The position numbers and the translations under genes are program-made. From assembly GCF_024919295.1 (NCBI RefSeq), contig NZ_JANWTC010000010.1:1-64000 (forward strand): a stretch of DNA of 64,000 nucleotides, given 5' to 3'. Position 1 is the first letter of the stretch, and each line of letters begins with the position of its first letter. The notes below the pieces were generated by a model. The model worked only from the letters and a program-made list of their open reading frames with translations. It was not told the origin of the DNA and searched no databases. Shown here one piece after another: positions 46,178 through 55,308 of the stretch. Source of the DNA: Corynebacterium lemuris. GTDB lineage: Bacteria > Actinomycetota > Actinomycetes > Mycobacteriales > Mycobacteriaceae.

Positions 46178-47452
46178 TCAGCTGCCCTGCGCCAGGAACA
46201 TGACGTCGACGATGTCACCGGGCCGGATCTCGGTGACCTCCTCCGGCACCCGGATCAGGGCGTTGGCCTCAGCCAGTCCTGCCAGCAGATGGGCGGGCGC
46301 ACCCGTGGCAGCGCCGATGCCCTCGACGAGGTAGTCACTGGTCTCTGCGTCCCGCATGAGGCGGGCACGGATGAAACCGAGGCGGCCCTCCCGGGAGGCG
46401 ATGTGGTTGAGTGCGCGTGCACGTACCATCCGTCGGGCAATGTTGCGTTTGCCCAGGGAGATACGGATGAGCGGGCGGATGAACACCTCGAAGGTAACCA
46501 GCGCGGAGACCGGGTTGCCCGGCAGGAGGAACACGGGAATGCGCTCCTCCCCCAGCAGGCCGAAACCCTGGACGGAACCGGGGTGCACTGCGACGCGGGA
46601 GGTGTCGATCTCCCCGAGTTCCTCGATGACCTTCCGGAACATCTCCGAACCCGAACCGCCCACGGCACCGGAGATGACGATGAGTTCGCTGCGCTGGATC
46701 TGCGCCTCGAGGATCTCCTTCAGACGGCGTGGTTCCCCACCCGCGATGCCGACCCGGTGGACGTCGGCCCCCGCCTCCCGACCGGCGGCGGCCAGTGCGT
46801 AGGAGTTGACGTCGTAGACCTGGCCGAGGCCGGGCTCCCGGTCGATGTCAACGAGTTCCCTGCCTACGGAGATCACGGACATCCGGGGGCGGGGGTAGAC
46901 CAGCACCTTGGAGCGGCCCACTGCGGCCAGCAGCCCGATCTGGGCGGGGCCGAGGACGGCTCCCGCGGTGACGGCAACGTCCCCGGGCTGGATGTCATCA
47001 CCTGTGCGGCGGACAAACTCACCGGATCGTACGGCCCGGTGAGCGGTGACCCGCCGGCGTCCCCGGTCGGTCCACTCCAGGGGGAGGACTGCATCAGCGA
47101 GGGTGGGCAGCGGGGCGCCGGTGTGAACCCGCACGGCCTGTTTCGGCTGGAGGCGCAGGGGCTGCTGCGATCCGGCGGCGACCTCACCGACAACGGGCAG
47201 TGAACGTTCCAGCACTTCGACAGGCGCGTCCGGGTCGAGGACCGGGGCGCCGAGTCTCTTCTCACCGCCGACGTCCACAGCCCGCACGGCATAACCGTCG
47301 ATCGCGGCCTGGGGAAAACCCGGCAGGGCGCGGGTGGCCTGCACCTCTTCGGCGCACATCAGGCCGAGGGCGTCGGCGATGGCGATGCGCACCGGCTCGG
47401 GCGTGACCGCCGCGTCGGTGACAAGCGCGAGCTGTTGTTCAACGGAACGCAC
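46178..47452 (-). CDS. glp: Gephyrin-like molybdotransferase Glp (MoeA family)
   Basis: A 424-residue MoeA-fold protein with the four domains: the linker region RALPGFPQAAIDGYAVRA near residue 45, the MoCF domain (about 175-325, with the SGAVGGSGSE loop) and the C-terminal beta barrel. MoeA inserts molybdate into molybdopterin, and in Corynebacterium the paralogue Glp in this operon also acts with FtsZ and GlpR in cell division. GTG 47452 is preceded by AAGGAG (spaced 7 bases). It could be a bona fide MoeA, an actinobacterial division factor, or both. Confidence 0.87.
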   Translation of the reverse strand: MRSVEQQLALVTDAAVTPEPVRIAIADALGLMCAEEVQATRALPGFPQAAIDGYAVRAVDVGGEKRLGAPVLDPDAPVEVLERSLPVVGEVAAGSQQPLRLQPKQAVRVHTGAPLPTLADAVLPLEWTDRGRRRVTAHRAVRSGEFVRRTGDDIQPGDVAVTAGAVLGPAQIGLLAAVGRSKVLVYPRPRMSVISVGRELVDIDREPGLGQVYDVNSYALAAAGREAGADVHRVGIAGGEPRRLKEILEAQIQRSELIVISGAVGGSGSEMFRKVIEELGEIDTSRVAVHPGSVQGFGLLGEERIPVFLLPGNPVSALVTFEVFIRPLIRISLGKRNIARRMVRARALNHIASREGRLGFIRARLMRDAETSDYLVEGIGAATGAPAHLLAGLAEANALIRVPEEVTEIRPGDIVDVMFLAQGS

Positions 47453-47477
47453 TGCGCACTCCTTCTGGTGAGGAAAG

Positions 47478-48437
47478 TCAGTTCTTGGCGGGCTCTGCTG
47501 CGGCCTCAGCGGCATCATGCTCGGCGAGGATGGCGGTGATCGCCCGTTTCAACCCCGGACCATACGTCGGATGCGACAAACCGAAATCCACACACGCCGG
47601 AATATAACCCGCCGGATTACCCAGATCATGACGCTTACCCTCATGCACCACGATATGCACCGGATGCCCCTCCCGGATCATCAACTCAATCGCATCCGTG
47701 AGCTGGATCTCCCCACCCTTACCCGGTTCAATCCGGCGCAACGCATCAAAAATCCCCCGGTCCAGCAGATACCGGCCCGTGGCCACCAGGGTGGACGGCG
47801 CATCCGCCGGATCCGGTTTTTCCACCATCCCCACCACACGCTTCACCCGCTCCGCCGGCAGCCCACAGTCCGCCGGGATCTCCTTGATGTCGAACACCCC
47901 GTAGTTGAAGACCTCCTCCCGGGGTACTTCCACCGCGCACAACACCGAACCCCCCAACTGCGCGCGCACCGCGGCCATCTTCTCCACCACCCCCATCGGC
48001 AGCACCAGATCATCCGGCAGCATCACCGCCACGACGTCCTCGTCATCATCCAGCACCGATTCCGCCAGTCCCACCGCATGGCCCAGGCCCAGGGGCTGGG
48101 CCTGTTCCACCGCCACCGGGGTCATCAGCTTACCGGCACGCTGGACCTTCTCCACCTGTGCGTGTTTGCCGCGTTCGGTCAGGGTCTCCACCAGGTTGGG
48201 GAACTGCTCGAAATGCCGCATGACCTCCTGCTTGTTGGGGGCCACGATCACCGCCAGACGGGTGGCACCTAAGGCGTTGGCCTCCTCGGCGATCAGCTCG
48301 ATGCCGGGGGTGTCCACGACCGGGAGCAGCTCTTTGGGCACGGTCTTGGTGGCCGGCAGGAAACGGGTACCCATGCCGGCGGCAGGCACAATCACGGTCT
48401 TCACACCATGCGGATGGGCGGAGGATGACAAGCTCAT
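47478..48437 (-). CDS. galU: UTP--glucose-1-phosphate uridylyltransferase
   Basis: A 319-residue nucleotidyltransferase making UDP-glucose for the cell wall, trehalose and lipoglycans. The N-terminal loop VIVPAAGMGTRFLPATKTVPKELLP is diagnostic but for spacing, followed by AVMLPDDLVLP. It starts the galU-glp-rimJ-glpR series, with 25 bp before glp. About 560 bp of it (roughly 47536-48100) use codons unlike all neighbours: GCG, GGT, CAT, GAT, TTG and CCG in place of GCC, GGC, CAC, GAC and CTG. TAGGGT lies eight bases before ATG 48437. Confidence 0.95.
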   Translation of the reverse strand: MSLSSSAHPHGVKTVIVPAAGMGTRFLPATKTVPKELLPVVDTPGIELIAEEANALGATRLAVIVAPNKQEVMRHFEQFPNLVETLTERGKHAQVEKVQRAGKLMTPVAVEQAQPLGLGHAVGLAESVLDDDEDVVAVMLPDDLVLPMGVVEKMAAVRAQLGGSVLCAVEVPREEVFNYGVFDIKEIPADCGLPAERVKRVVGMVEKPDPADAPSTLVATGRYLLDRGIFDALRRIEPGKGGEIQLTDAIELMIREGHPVHIVVHEGKRHDLGNPAGYIPACVDFGLSHPTYGPGLKRAITAILAEHDAAEAAAEPAKN

Positions 48438-48445
48438 AACGCAAT

Positions 48446-48468
48446 ACCCTACCCCGCGCGGTTAGGCT
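48446..48468. promoter_or_regulatory. Divergent galU and cyclo-ligase -10 boxes
   Basis: TAGGGT on the minus strand (48446-48451) serves galU, and TAGGCT on the plus strand (48463-48468) is six bases before the cyclo-ligase ATG 48475. Only 37 bp separate the two start codons. Confidence 0.6.
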
Positions 48469-48474
48469 GAGGGC

Positions 48475-49068
48475 ATGGACATCCGGGATAGGAAGACGAT
48501 ACTGCGGGCCCGGATGATGCAGGCCCGCGCAGACATGTCGCCTGAGACGATCAGAAGCGAGGATGCCGCGATCATCTCGCATGCGGCCGCGCTACTGCGT
48601 TCACTGGCCCCCTCGGAGACTTCTGTCGCCGCTTATTCCCCTCTGGCCGGGGAGCCGGGCGGCAAGCTGCTTCTCGACGCCCTCCACGGGGAGGCATCCT
48701 CCCTCCTCCTGCCGATCTCCCTGCCCGACGGGCAGCTCGCCTGGGCACTCTACGAGGGACGGCTGGCCCTCACACCGGGGGTCATGGGTATCGCGGAACC
48801 CACGGGTGAGCGCCTGGGTCCGGACGCCCTGCACTCCTGCCGCCTCATCGTCGTGCCGGCGTTGGGGGTCAACCCGGAGGGCATCCGGATAGGCAAGGGC
48901 GGTGGTTTCTATGACCGTGCGCTCGCGCAGTTCGCCGACGCCGAAAATCCGCCGCTGACCGCGGTCCTTCTCTACAACGGGGAGATCCGCGAGGACATCC
49001 CCGTCGAGGAGCATGACATGCCGGTTGATCTGGCCATCACCCCCACCGGGATCCGTCGCTTCACCTGA
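48475..49068 (+). CDS. 5-formyltetrahydrofolate cyclo-ligase
   Basis: A 197-residue enzyme recycling 5-formyl-THF to 5,10-methenyl-THF with ATP. The family blocks are KTILRARMMQAR near the N-terminus, VPALGVNPEGIRIGKGGGFYDR near residue 122 (the ATP/substrate loop) and DMPVDLAITPTG near the end. It is divergent from galU as in mycobacteria (Rv0992c/Rv0993). The start is leaderless by the TAGGCT box. Confidence 0.93.
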   Translation: MDIRDRKTILRARMMQARADMSPETIRSEDAAIISHAAALLRSLAPSETSVAAYSPLAGEPGGKLLLDALHGEASSLLLPISLPDGQLAWALYEGRLALTPGVMGIAEPTGERLGPDALHSCRLIVVPALGVNPEGIRIGKGGGFYDRALAQFADAENPPLTAVLLYNGEIREDIPVEEHDMPVDLAITPTGIRRFT

Positions 49069-49107
49069 CCGGGAACCGCCGGGGCCGGCGCGCAGTCCAA
49101 TTGAGGT

Positions 49108-49755
49108 ATGAACCAGCTCCGCAACACCCTGACCACCCCGGGATGGCGCCGTACCGTACTTCTGCGCCGCTGCCTGGCTTTCCTTCTCCTGCTCGCTGCC
49201 CTGCTGCTGGCCCTACGACAGGCCGGCGCCACTGACGACCGGGCCCTCGTCTTCACGCGCCCGGTGGCAGCCGGGGAAACGCTCTCACCTGACAACGTCT
49301 CACCGGTCCCCGTCCCCGATCACCTCCTGCCGGCCACCGCGCTCGTCGACCCTGCCGAGATCGATGGGCAGGTCCTCGCCGTCCCCGCGGAGCAGGGGGA
49401 GGTGGTGACGGCCCGCCGCCTGGTCGGTCCGGAACTCGCCGCTGCCTTCCCCGGGGACATCGGCACATTCATCCCCGTGCGGCCCGCGGAACCCGAGGTC
49501 ATCGGCCTGCTCCACCACGGGGACACGGTCAGCATCATCACCCATGGTGGAGACGGGATCGGGACGGAGGTCATCGCCACCGGCGGCCGGGTGGTGCTCG
49601 CCGACAGCCGGGAAGCACCCGGCACACTGCTCATCGGTTTTCCCGAGGAGGATGCCCGGGCTGTGGCGGCCGCCTCACTCGCCACTCCCCTGGCCGTAGT
49701 TCTCACTCCCGCAGCGCACGAAAATGGCTCCGACACCCTAAAATCCGAAGGGTAA
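49108..49755 (+). CDS. SAF-domain protein, membrane-anchored
   Basis: A 215-residue protein with one N-terminal membrane helix (about residues 20-40) and a SAF domain (about 48-110: LVFTRPVAAGETLSPDNVSPVPVP) as in CpaB/RcpC pilus-assembly proteins and flagellar P-ring chaperones. The C-terminal half (about 115-200) is a second beta-rich region. No pilus genes lie nearby. It sits between the cyclo-ligase and mscL. The segment GCAGTCCAAT before the ATG also occurs before tag. Confidence 0.8.
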   Translation: MNQLRNTLTTPGWRRTVLLRRCLAFLLLLAALLLALRQAGATDDRALVFTRPVAAGETLSPDNVSPVPVPDHLLPATALVDPAEIDGQVLAVPAEQGEVVTARRLVGPELAAAFPGDIGTFIPVRPAEPEVIGLLHHGDTVSIITHGGDGIGTEVIATGGRVVLADSREAPGTLLIGFPEEDARAVAAASLATPLAVVLTPAAHENGSDTLKSEG

Positions 49756-49780
49756 CTTCACTGATCTGAAAGGATCTCCC

Positions 49781-50194
49781 ATGCTGCAGGGATTCAAGGA
49801 ATTCATCATGCGCGGCAACGTCGTGGACCTGGCTGTGGCCGTGGTCATCGGCGGCGCATTCACCGCCATCGTCACTGCCTTCTCCGACCACCTGATCAAC
49901 CCACTCATCGCCGCCCTCGGCGGAAGTGATGTCAGCGGTCTCGGCTTCGCCATCATCCCCGGCAACGACTCCACTTTCCTGGACTTCGGTGCCGTGATAA
50001 CCGCCGCCATCAACTTCTTGATCATCGCGGCGGTGATCTACTTCGTCATCATCACCCCGATGAACAAGCTCAATGAACTGATGTCCGCCCGCCTCGGAGT
50101 CAAGGAGGACGAGGAGGAGCCGGCACCGACCGATGTGGAGCTGCTCACCGAGATCCGCGACCTGCTCAGGTCCTCGACCCTGCCGGAGAAGTAG
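49781..50194 (+). CDS. mscL: Large-conductance mechanosensitive channel
   Basis: A 137-residue MscL: the N-terminal amphipathic helix FKEFIMRGNVVDLAVAVVIG, then TM1, a periplasmic loop, TM2 (FLIIAAVIYFVII) and a cytoplasmic helix. It forms the emergency pore that opens under hypo-osmotic shock. AAAGGA precedes ATG 49781. Its 25-bp gap from the SAF gene may make it part of that unit. It lies near the mog-pepD-mprAB region as in mycobacteria. Confidence 0.97.
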   Translation: MLQGFKEFIMRGNVVDLAVAVVIGGAFTAIVTAFSDHLINPLIAALGGSDVSGLGFAIIPGNDSTFLDFGAVITAAINFLIIAAVIYFVIITPMNKLNELMSARLGVKEDEEEPAPTDVELLTEIRDLLRSSTLPEK

Positions 50195-50199
50195 CCATC

Positions 50200-50409
50200 C
50201 TAGGAATAGTGCGGGGGACGTTCCTGGCGCAGGAACTCCTCCCGCGGAACCGTCTCCTCAGCCTCCGGGTCCAGGAGAACCTCCCGGTCACCGTCGGCCG
50301 ATCCCGCATTCCAGAAGCCGGCCCCGGCGCGGTCCGCCTCCCGGTCGATGTCCGGGGCGTCGGACGGCCGGACCACCCTTCGGCGGGACTGTCGCGGCGC
50401 GCTACTCAA
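50200..50409 (-). CDS. Small charged protein after mog
   Basis: A 69-residue, strongly charged and probably disordered protein, with an Arg-rich start and an acidic C-terminus (VLLDPEAEETVPREEFLRQERPPHYS region). The only upstream in-frame start before it enters mog is TTG 50409, which overlaps the mog stop, so coupling is plausible. No domain is known to me. It could also be a non-coding tail of the operon. Confidence 0.5.
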   Translation of the reverse strand: MSSAPRQSRRRVVRPSDAPDIDREADRAGAGFWNAGSADGDREVLLDPEAEETVPREEFLRQERPPHYS

Positions 50410-50989
50410 CGGTGTGCTTCTGCAGCTGGTCGATCAGGTGGTGGACCAGCGGCGTGAGCGTGGCCATGCCGTCGCGTACCGCGGTGCGGGACGGGGCGAG
50501 GTTGACCACCACGGTGGAACCCGACACCCCGGAGATGCCGCGCGACGTGCAGGCGTCCACCGCGCCGCAGGCCTGGCCCGAGGAGCGCAGCGCCTGGGCG
50601 ATGCCCGGGACCAGCTGATCCAGCACACCCCGGGTTGCCTCCGGGGTGCGGTCACGCGGGCCGACCCCGGTGCCGCCGACGGTAAGGACCAGGTCCACGC
50701 CCCCGACGACGGCGGTCTCGATCGCCTGGCGGATCTGCGACTTCTTTGAACGCACGGACACGACGGCATCGACCGAGAAACCGGCCTCGATGAGCAGTTC
50801 GGTGACCAGTCGGTCAGTGTCCTCTCCTGCGTCCAGGGCGTGGTCTGAGATGAGCACCACCAGTGCCCGACGACGGGCCTGGGGGGCCTCCTCCTGCTCA
50901 GTGGCGATGAGGAACGCCTCGTCGGGTTCCACGACATCCAGAAGCGCGGATGTTCGCGGCTCGGGGGCGGTGTTCACAGTGGTCTCCAT
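50402..50989 (-). CDS. mog: Molybdopterin-binding protein Mog/MoaB2
   Basis: A protein of about 195 residues with the MoCF_biosynth fold: DHALDAGEDTDRLVTELL near residue 52, LTVGGTGVGPRDRTPEA near 100 and GSTVVVNLAPSRTAVRDG near 160. It adenylylates molybdopterin or binds it. The start is unsure: ATG 50989, or GTG 50977 with GGAG before it, or ATG 51010. It follows pepD by under 50 bp, as moaB2 does in M. tuberculosis. Confidence 0.88.
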   Translation of the reverse strand: METTVNTAPEPRTSALLDVVEPDEAFLIATEQEEAPQARRRALVVLISDHALDAGEDTDRLVTELLIEAGFSVDAVVSVRSKKSQIRQAIETAVVGGVDLVLTVGGTGVGPRDRTPEATRGVLDQLVPGIAQALRSSGQACGAVDACTSRGISGVSGSTVVVNLAPSRTAVRDGMATLTPLVHHLIDQLQKHTVE

Positions 50990-51028
50990 CCTGCTGTACG
51001 GGATATTCATGGACTGTTATGTGCCAAT

Positions 51029-52195
51029 CTACTCGGAGGTCAGCGTAACCTCTACCTGTCTGCTCTGCCCGGTATCCTGCTGCCGGACCTCCAGCGTCAC
51101 GGTCTGACCGAAGTCCTGGGAGCGGATCGCGGCGACGAGTGCGTCGGAGTGGTCGATGATGCGGTCGTCGACACGCGTGACCACGTCCCCGGTGTTGAGC
51201 CCCGCCTCCGCAGCCGGGCTGTCCGGCTCCACGGAGGCGATGAGTGCACCGTCGACGTCACGGCGGGCGGCGACCTGGACGCCCAGCATCGGATGAGTGG
51301 CCTCACCGGTGGCGATGAGCTGGTCGGCAACGCGCTTGGCGAAGTTCGATGGAATGGCGAAGCCCAGGCCGATCGAACCGGCCTCCCCGCCCGAGCTCAT
51401 CGAGGCGATGACGGAGTTCATTCCCACGAGGTTGCCGTTCATGTCCACCAGCGGACCGCCCGAGTTGCCGGGGTTGATGGCCGCGTCGGTCTGGATGGCG
51501 TCGATGAGGGAGGACTCCCCACCCCCGTCGGAGGCCCGCACCGGGCGGTTGAGCGCGGAGACGATGCCGTAGGTGACAGTGGAGCTCAGACCGAGGGGGG
51601 AACCGATGGCCACGACCTCCTGACCCACCTGCAGCTGGCCGGAGTTGCCGAAGTTGATGACGGGCAGACCGGAGACGTCCCGGATCTTCACCACCGCGAT
51701 GTCCGTCGCCGCATCGGAGGCCACGTAATCGGCAGGCAGGGTGCGGCCGTCGTTGAGAGTGACCTGCATGAAGGCATTGCCTCCCCCCGCGGCGACATGG
51801 TGGTTGGTGAGCACATAACCGTCGGAGGAGATGATCGACCCCGAGCCTTCCCCCGCGCCGGCGCGGTTGGCCACCTGGATCGACACGACCGTCGGCAGCA
51901 CCGCTGCGGCAACCTGCTCCACCCCGTTGTCGGGGGCATCCGGGGCGGGGGCGCTGGGCTGCTGCAGGGAATTGATGATCTCGCCGGAACCGCCGGCAGT
52001 GTTGGCGACCACCATGCCGACGATGGACCCGGAGATCACCGATCCGATGAGCATGAGCGCCAGGGCGGTGCCCAGGCCGACGCGGCGTTTCTCCTGCGCC
52101 GGTTCCGGTTCCTGTACCCCATAAGGTGAGGTCACCGGCTGGTAACCACCGCCCTGCGGGGCCTGCGGAGTTGTGTCGTCGTTCATTGGTCCCAT
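51029..52195 (-). CDS. pepD: HtrA-type serine protease PepD
   Basis: A 388-residue membrane-anchored DegP/HtrA protease. A proline-rich cytoplasmic start and one helix (about residues 40-65) precede the trypsin-like domain with the triad His in NHHVAAG, Asp in ATDIAVVKI and Ser in PGNSGGPL, followed by a C-terminal PDZ domain (about 290-385). It degrades or refolds misfolded envelope proteins. It lies behind mprAB, which in mycobacteria controls it and is in turn modulated by it. Confidence 0.94.
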   Translation of the reverse strand: MGPMNDDTTPQAPQGGGYQPVTSPYGVQEPEPAQEKRRVGLGTALALMLIGSVISGSIVGMVVANTAGGSGEIINSLQQPSAPAPDAPDNGVEQVAAAVLPTVVSIQVANRAGAGEGSGSIISSDGYVLTNHHVAAGGGNAFMQVTLNDGRTLPADYVASDAATDIAVVKIRDVSGLPVINFGNSGQLQVGQEVVAIGSPLGLSSTVTYGIVSALNRPVRASDGGGESSLIDAIQTDAAINPGNSGGPLVDMNGNLVGMNSVIASMSSGGEAGSIGLGFAIPSNFAKRVADQLIATGEATHPMLGVQVAARRDVDGALIASVEPDSPAAEAGLNTGDVVTRVDDRIIDHSDALVAAIRSQDFGQTVTLEVRQQDTGQSRQVEVTLTSE

Positions 52196-52269
52196 TGTGC
52201 TCTTCCCCTCTGAACCGTGCCTGACGCAATTCTGTACGTTGCCTGGATGGCATGACCTTCCATTTCAGG

Positions 52270-53715
52270 CTACTCCGCCGGATGCCCGGTGGAACGCCGC
52301 CCGGGAAGCTCCACGACCATCCTTGTGCCTCCGTCATCCGATTCACTCACGCGGATGGCCCCGCCGTGGCGTTCCAGGGTCTGCTTGACGATCGCGAGCC
52401 CCAGCCCTGAACCCGGTTGGGAACGGGTCTCCGGGGAGCGGTAGAAACGCTCGAATACGCGCTCCCGGTCCTCCGGGCGGATACCCGGACCGGAATCAGC
52501 GACGGTGAGTTCGACGCGGTCGTCGGCAAGCTGCCTCATCGCCACCCGCACCACCCCCTCGGGTGGGGACCACTTGGCGGCATTGTCGAGCAGGTTGACC
52601 ACCGCCCGGTTGAGTGCGAACTGCTCTCCGCTGAGCTCCCAGGGAAGCAGCGTGACCTCGAAATCAACGTCGGAGCGGCGTCGGCGCACCCGCTCCAGGG
52701 AAGAACAGATCACCTCCCCCAGCTCCACCGTTTCCCGCACGGTATCGGGGGTGTCCTCCCGCGCCAGCTCCACCAGATCACCGATCAGCGTGGACATCTC
52801 CGTCATCTGGGCAAGCACGTCGCGCTCCAGGTCACGGTGGTCCTGCTCCGTGATCCGCCCGGCGGCACCCTCACGGTTGAGCATCATGAGCAGCTCAATG
52901 TTGGTGCGCATGGAGGTCAGCGGGGTCTTGAGCTCGTGGCCGGCATCCGCCACCAGCTCTGTCTGCCGGCGGCGGGACTCCTGCAGGGTCGCGAGCATCG
53001 CGTTGAAGGAACGGGTCAGCTGCGCGAGGGTGTCATTGCCGTAGACAGCGATGGGGCGCAGCTCATCGGTGTCGGCGACATGGTCCACCGCCCGTTGCAG
53101 CCGCTGCAGCGGTTTGAGGCCGGCAGTGGCCACCACCAGCCCCGAGGCGACCGCCAGCAGAATCCCCAGGAGTGCGATGACCAGCAGCACCGCACCCAGC
53201 GATGCGATCTGCTCGTGCGCGCCACTCATGTCCTGCGCGAGAATGACCATCCCGCCGACACCGTCGGACTTGACCAGGACGCGCTCCCCGCCCACGGCGT
53301 GGACCACGGTGGACACCCCCTCCGCGGTCTCCCGGAAGGTGCCGTCCAGGGCGATCGCATCCCCCCGGACAAAACTCCAGCCCGGCGGGGACACCGCCAG
53401 ACGGGTCCCGGGACTGTACTCCTTGAAGTGCTGGATCTCCCACTCGAGATTGATCAGGTAGAGGGGATCCACCAGGTTCTCCAGGACGGCGTTGGCCTTA
53501 CGGTCCAGCTCCCGGTCCACGCGGGCGTTGATGCTCAACGACACCGACCAGTAGGCCAGGAAGGTGACCGCGCCAACGGCGAAGGCGACCACGGCGAAGG
53601 TGAGCAGCGCCAGGAGCCACGGCAGCGGGGTACGCGCCGACCAGGATTCGTGGGCGCCGACCGCCACATACGGGGAGGAGGTGTCCCCACCTGTGGCTGG
53701 ACGGCGCAGCATCAC
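52270..53715 (-). CDS. mprB: Sensor histidine kinase MprB
   Basis: A 481-residue sensor kinase. TM1 is near residues 33-57, an external domain follows to about 165, then TM2, HAMP (about 190-240) and HisKA with [13 protein letters not shown] (phospho-His near 249). The HATPase domain has N, G1 ([10 protein letters not shown]) and G2 ([13 protein letters not shown]) boxes. It overlaps the mprA stop by 4 bp. The pair senses envelope stress and controls pepD. Confidence 0.93.
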   Translation of the reverse strand: MMLRRPATGGDTSSPYVAVGAHESWSARTPLPWLLALLTFAVVAFAVGAVTFLAYWSVSLSINARVDRELDRKANAVLENLVDPLYLINLEWEIQHFKEYSPGTRLAVSPPGWSFVRGDAIALDGTFRETAEGVSTVVHAVGGERVLVKSDGVGGMVILAQDMSGAHEQIASLGAVLLVIALLGILLAVASGLVVATAGLKPLQRLQRAVDHVADTDELRPIAVYGNDTLAQLTRSFNAMLATLQESRRRQTELVADAGHELKTPLTSMRTNIELLMMLNREGAAGRITEQDHRDLERDVLAQMTEMSTLIGDLVELAREDTPDTVRETVELGEVICSSLERVRRRRSDVDFEVTLLPWELSGEQFALNRAVVNLLDNAAKWSPPEGVVRVAMRQLADDRVELTVADSGPGIRPEDRERVFERFYRSPETRSQPGSGLGLAIVKQTLERHGGAIRVSESDDGGTRMVVELPGRRSTGHPAE

Positions 53716-54407
53716 GGGGCGGTCTCCCGCAGGACGTAACCGACGCTGCGGACGGTGTGGATCAGACGGCTCTCACCATCGGCCTCCGTCTTACGCCGCA
53801 GGTAGCCGATGTAGACCTCCAGGGCATTGCCGGAGGTCGGGAAGTCATAACCCCAGACCTCCTCCAGGATCGTCGCCCGCGACAGAACGCGGCGGGGATT
53901 GCGCATCAGCAGCTGCAGCAGGGAGAACTCCGTGCGGGTCAGACTGATGGGCCGTTCACCGCGGTACACGTCACGGGTGTCCGGGTTGAGCCGGAGATCC
54001 TCGAAGATCAGCTCCGTCATGTCCTCCTGCGAGGCCGGGTTGTCCACCGCGGCACGGCGCAGCAGGGAACGCACCCGGGCCAGCAGCTCCTCGAGCGCGA
54101 AGGGCTTGGGCAGGTAGTCGTCGGCGCCCGCATCGAGACCGGCCACCCGGTCACTGACCCCGTCGCGGGCGGTCAGCATGAGGATGGGCCGGTCATACCC
54201 GGAGCTGCGCAGCGTCCGGCAGACCTCGAGCCCGTCCATCTTGGGCATCATCACGTCCAGGATGATGAGGTCAGGTCTGGTGCGGCTGATCGCCTCAACC
54301 GCCTCCAGACCGTCCTCCGCGAGCACGATGTCGTAGCCGTTGAAGATCAGGGAACGCCTGAGTGATTCGCGGACCGCCTGCTCGTCATCCACTATGAGTA
54401 TTTTCAT
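53712..54407 (-). CDS. mprA: Response regulator MprA
   Basis: A 231-residue OmpR-family regulator. The receiver has IVDDEQA, the phosphorylated Asp in [11 protein letters not shown] near residue 51, LTARD and the Lys in [13 protein letters not shown]. The winged-helix domain occupies about 135-228. It is followed by mprB with 4 bp overlap, then pepD and mog. The gene lies 44 bp after the rpmF-operon terminator, so it has its own promoter; I see no certain operator. Confidence 0.95.
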   Translation of the reverse strand: MKILIVDDEQAVRESLRRSLIFNGYDIVLAEDGLEAVEAISRTRPDLIILDVMMPKMDGLEVCRTLRSSGYDRPILMLTARDGVSDRVAGLDAGADDYLPKPFALEELLARVRSLLRRAAVDNPASQEDMTELIFEDLRLNPDTRDVYRGERPISLTRTEFSLLQLLMRNPRRVLSRATILEEVWGYDFPTSGNALEVYIGYLRRKTEADGESRLIHTVRSVGYVLRETAP

Positions 54408-54446
54408 ATATCCATTATGGCCTGATTATGCACGCCGACAGGTACT

Positions 54447-54488
54447 AAAACACCGGCCGCCCACCACAAACGTGGTGGGCGGCCGGTG
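54447..54488 (-). terminator. Terminator of rpmE2-rpmF
   Basis: A 17-bp perfect stem (54451-54467, 54472-54488) with AAAC/GTTT loop is followed by TTTT on the minus strand. It lies 23 bp after the rpmF stop. Confidence 0.9.
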
Positions 54489-54511
54489 AAGGTACATCCG
54501 CGGGGGAGGTA

Positions 54512-54685
54512 CTAGAACTGCTCAACCTCAACGAGACCGAGCTGCGCGGCCTTGACCAGACGACGCGGGATGCGGACGGTCTGGCCGTCGACCTTGACCT
54601 CCTGGAGGGCGACATTGTCGGCCTTCCACTGGCTACGACGCGAGCGGGTGTTCGCGCGGGACTTCTTGAACTTCTGAACTGCCAT
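54512..54685 (-). CDS. rpmF: Ribosomal protein L32
   Basis: A 57-residue large-subunit protein beginning [17 protein letters not shown], the L32 signature. It has no cysteines, so it is the zinc-free form. It follows rpmE2 by 15 bp and ends shortly before a strong terminator. In mycobacteria rpmF also lies near mprA. Confidence 0.93.
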   Translation of the reverse strand: MAVQKFKKSRANTRSRRSQWKADNVALQEVKVDGQTVRIPRRLVKAAQLGLVEVEQF

Positions 54686-54700
54686 GGTTGATAACCCTCC

Positions 54701-54967
54701 TTAGGCCTTCTTCTTGCGGCGGGCCATGCCGCCGAAACGCTTCTCGAACTTCTCGACACGACCTGCGGTGTCCATGACACGCTGGGCGCCGGTCCAGAAC
54801 GGGTGGGACTCGCTGGTGACGTCAACGACGATCAGCGGGTACTCGTTGCCGTCCTCCCAGGCGACGGTACGGTCGCTGGTGACGGTCGAACGGGTCATGA
54901 ACTGGAAGCCGGTGCCGGCATCCTGGAAGACCACCGGGTGGTAGTCGGGGTGGATATCCTTCTTCAT
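54701..54967 (-). CDS. rpmE2: Ribosomal protein L31 type B
   Basis: An 88-residue L31 of the B type: [16 protein letters not shown] at the start, [12 protein letters not shown] in the middle and a basic tail. It lacks the CxxC of zinc-binding L31 type A. It starts the rpmE2-rpmF unit. A -10-like TAGGAT on the minus strand (55072-55077) would give a leader of about 100 nt containing a CCGGGC/GCCCGG hairpin. Confidence 0.95.
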   Translation of the reverse strand: MKKDIHPDYHPVVFQDAGTGFQFMTRSTVTSDRTVAWEDGNEYPLIVVDVTSESHPFWTGAQRVMDTAGRVEKFEKRFGGMARRKKKA

Positions 54968-55308
54968 TAAGTCTCGATTCCCTCAGGATTGAACATCAGG
55001 TCGGTTCCGGGCGCGTGAACAGAAAGGCCCGGATCGTGCCTGAGTTGGGTTGGAGATTGACAACTCGGACAATCCTAGCCCCGGGGGACCGGAATCCTGA
55101 AATCACCCTGCATATCATGCGATTAGGAATTCTGCCCACCGGCTTGTAGAGTAGTCCCTTGCTGTTGTCGAAGTAAACGTCTACGCCCCGTCAGCTGGCT
55201 GAAGACTGCGCCCCGACCTGTGCTCATTCACGAGGGCACGAGGAATGAATCGGTGCGGCGCGGTCATATGAGCTTTTCCGACGTGGGCGGCTAGGAGAAA
55301 GAAAACCC
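54968..55308. promoter_or_regulatory. Divergent control region of two ribosomal-protein operons
   Basis: This 341-bp gap holds no gene I can support. Leftward: TAGGAT (55072-55077) for rpmE2 and a six-bp leader hairpin (55007-55012 with 55027-55032). Rightward: TAGAGT (55146-55151) for rpmB, implying a leader of about 150 nt. Between them lies GCAT-ATC-ATGC (55110-55120). Alternative ribosomal proteins of this kind are often under the zinc repressor Zur, but I found no convincing Zur box. Confidence 0.6.

Noticed and set aside
50200..50409. Treating the small charged frame after mog as certain
   Set aside because: It is listed only at 0.5 because its start is TTG overlapping the mog stop and no domain supports it.
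54968..55308. Zur operator between the ribosomal operons
   Set aside because: Expected from the cysteine-poor products, but no convincing A/T-rich palindrome of the Zur type was seen.
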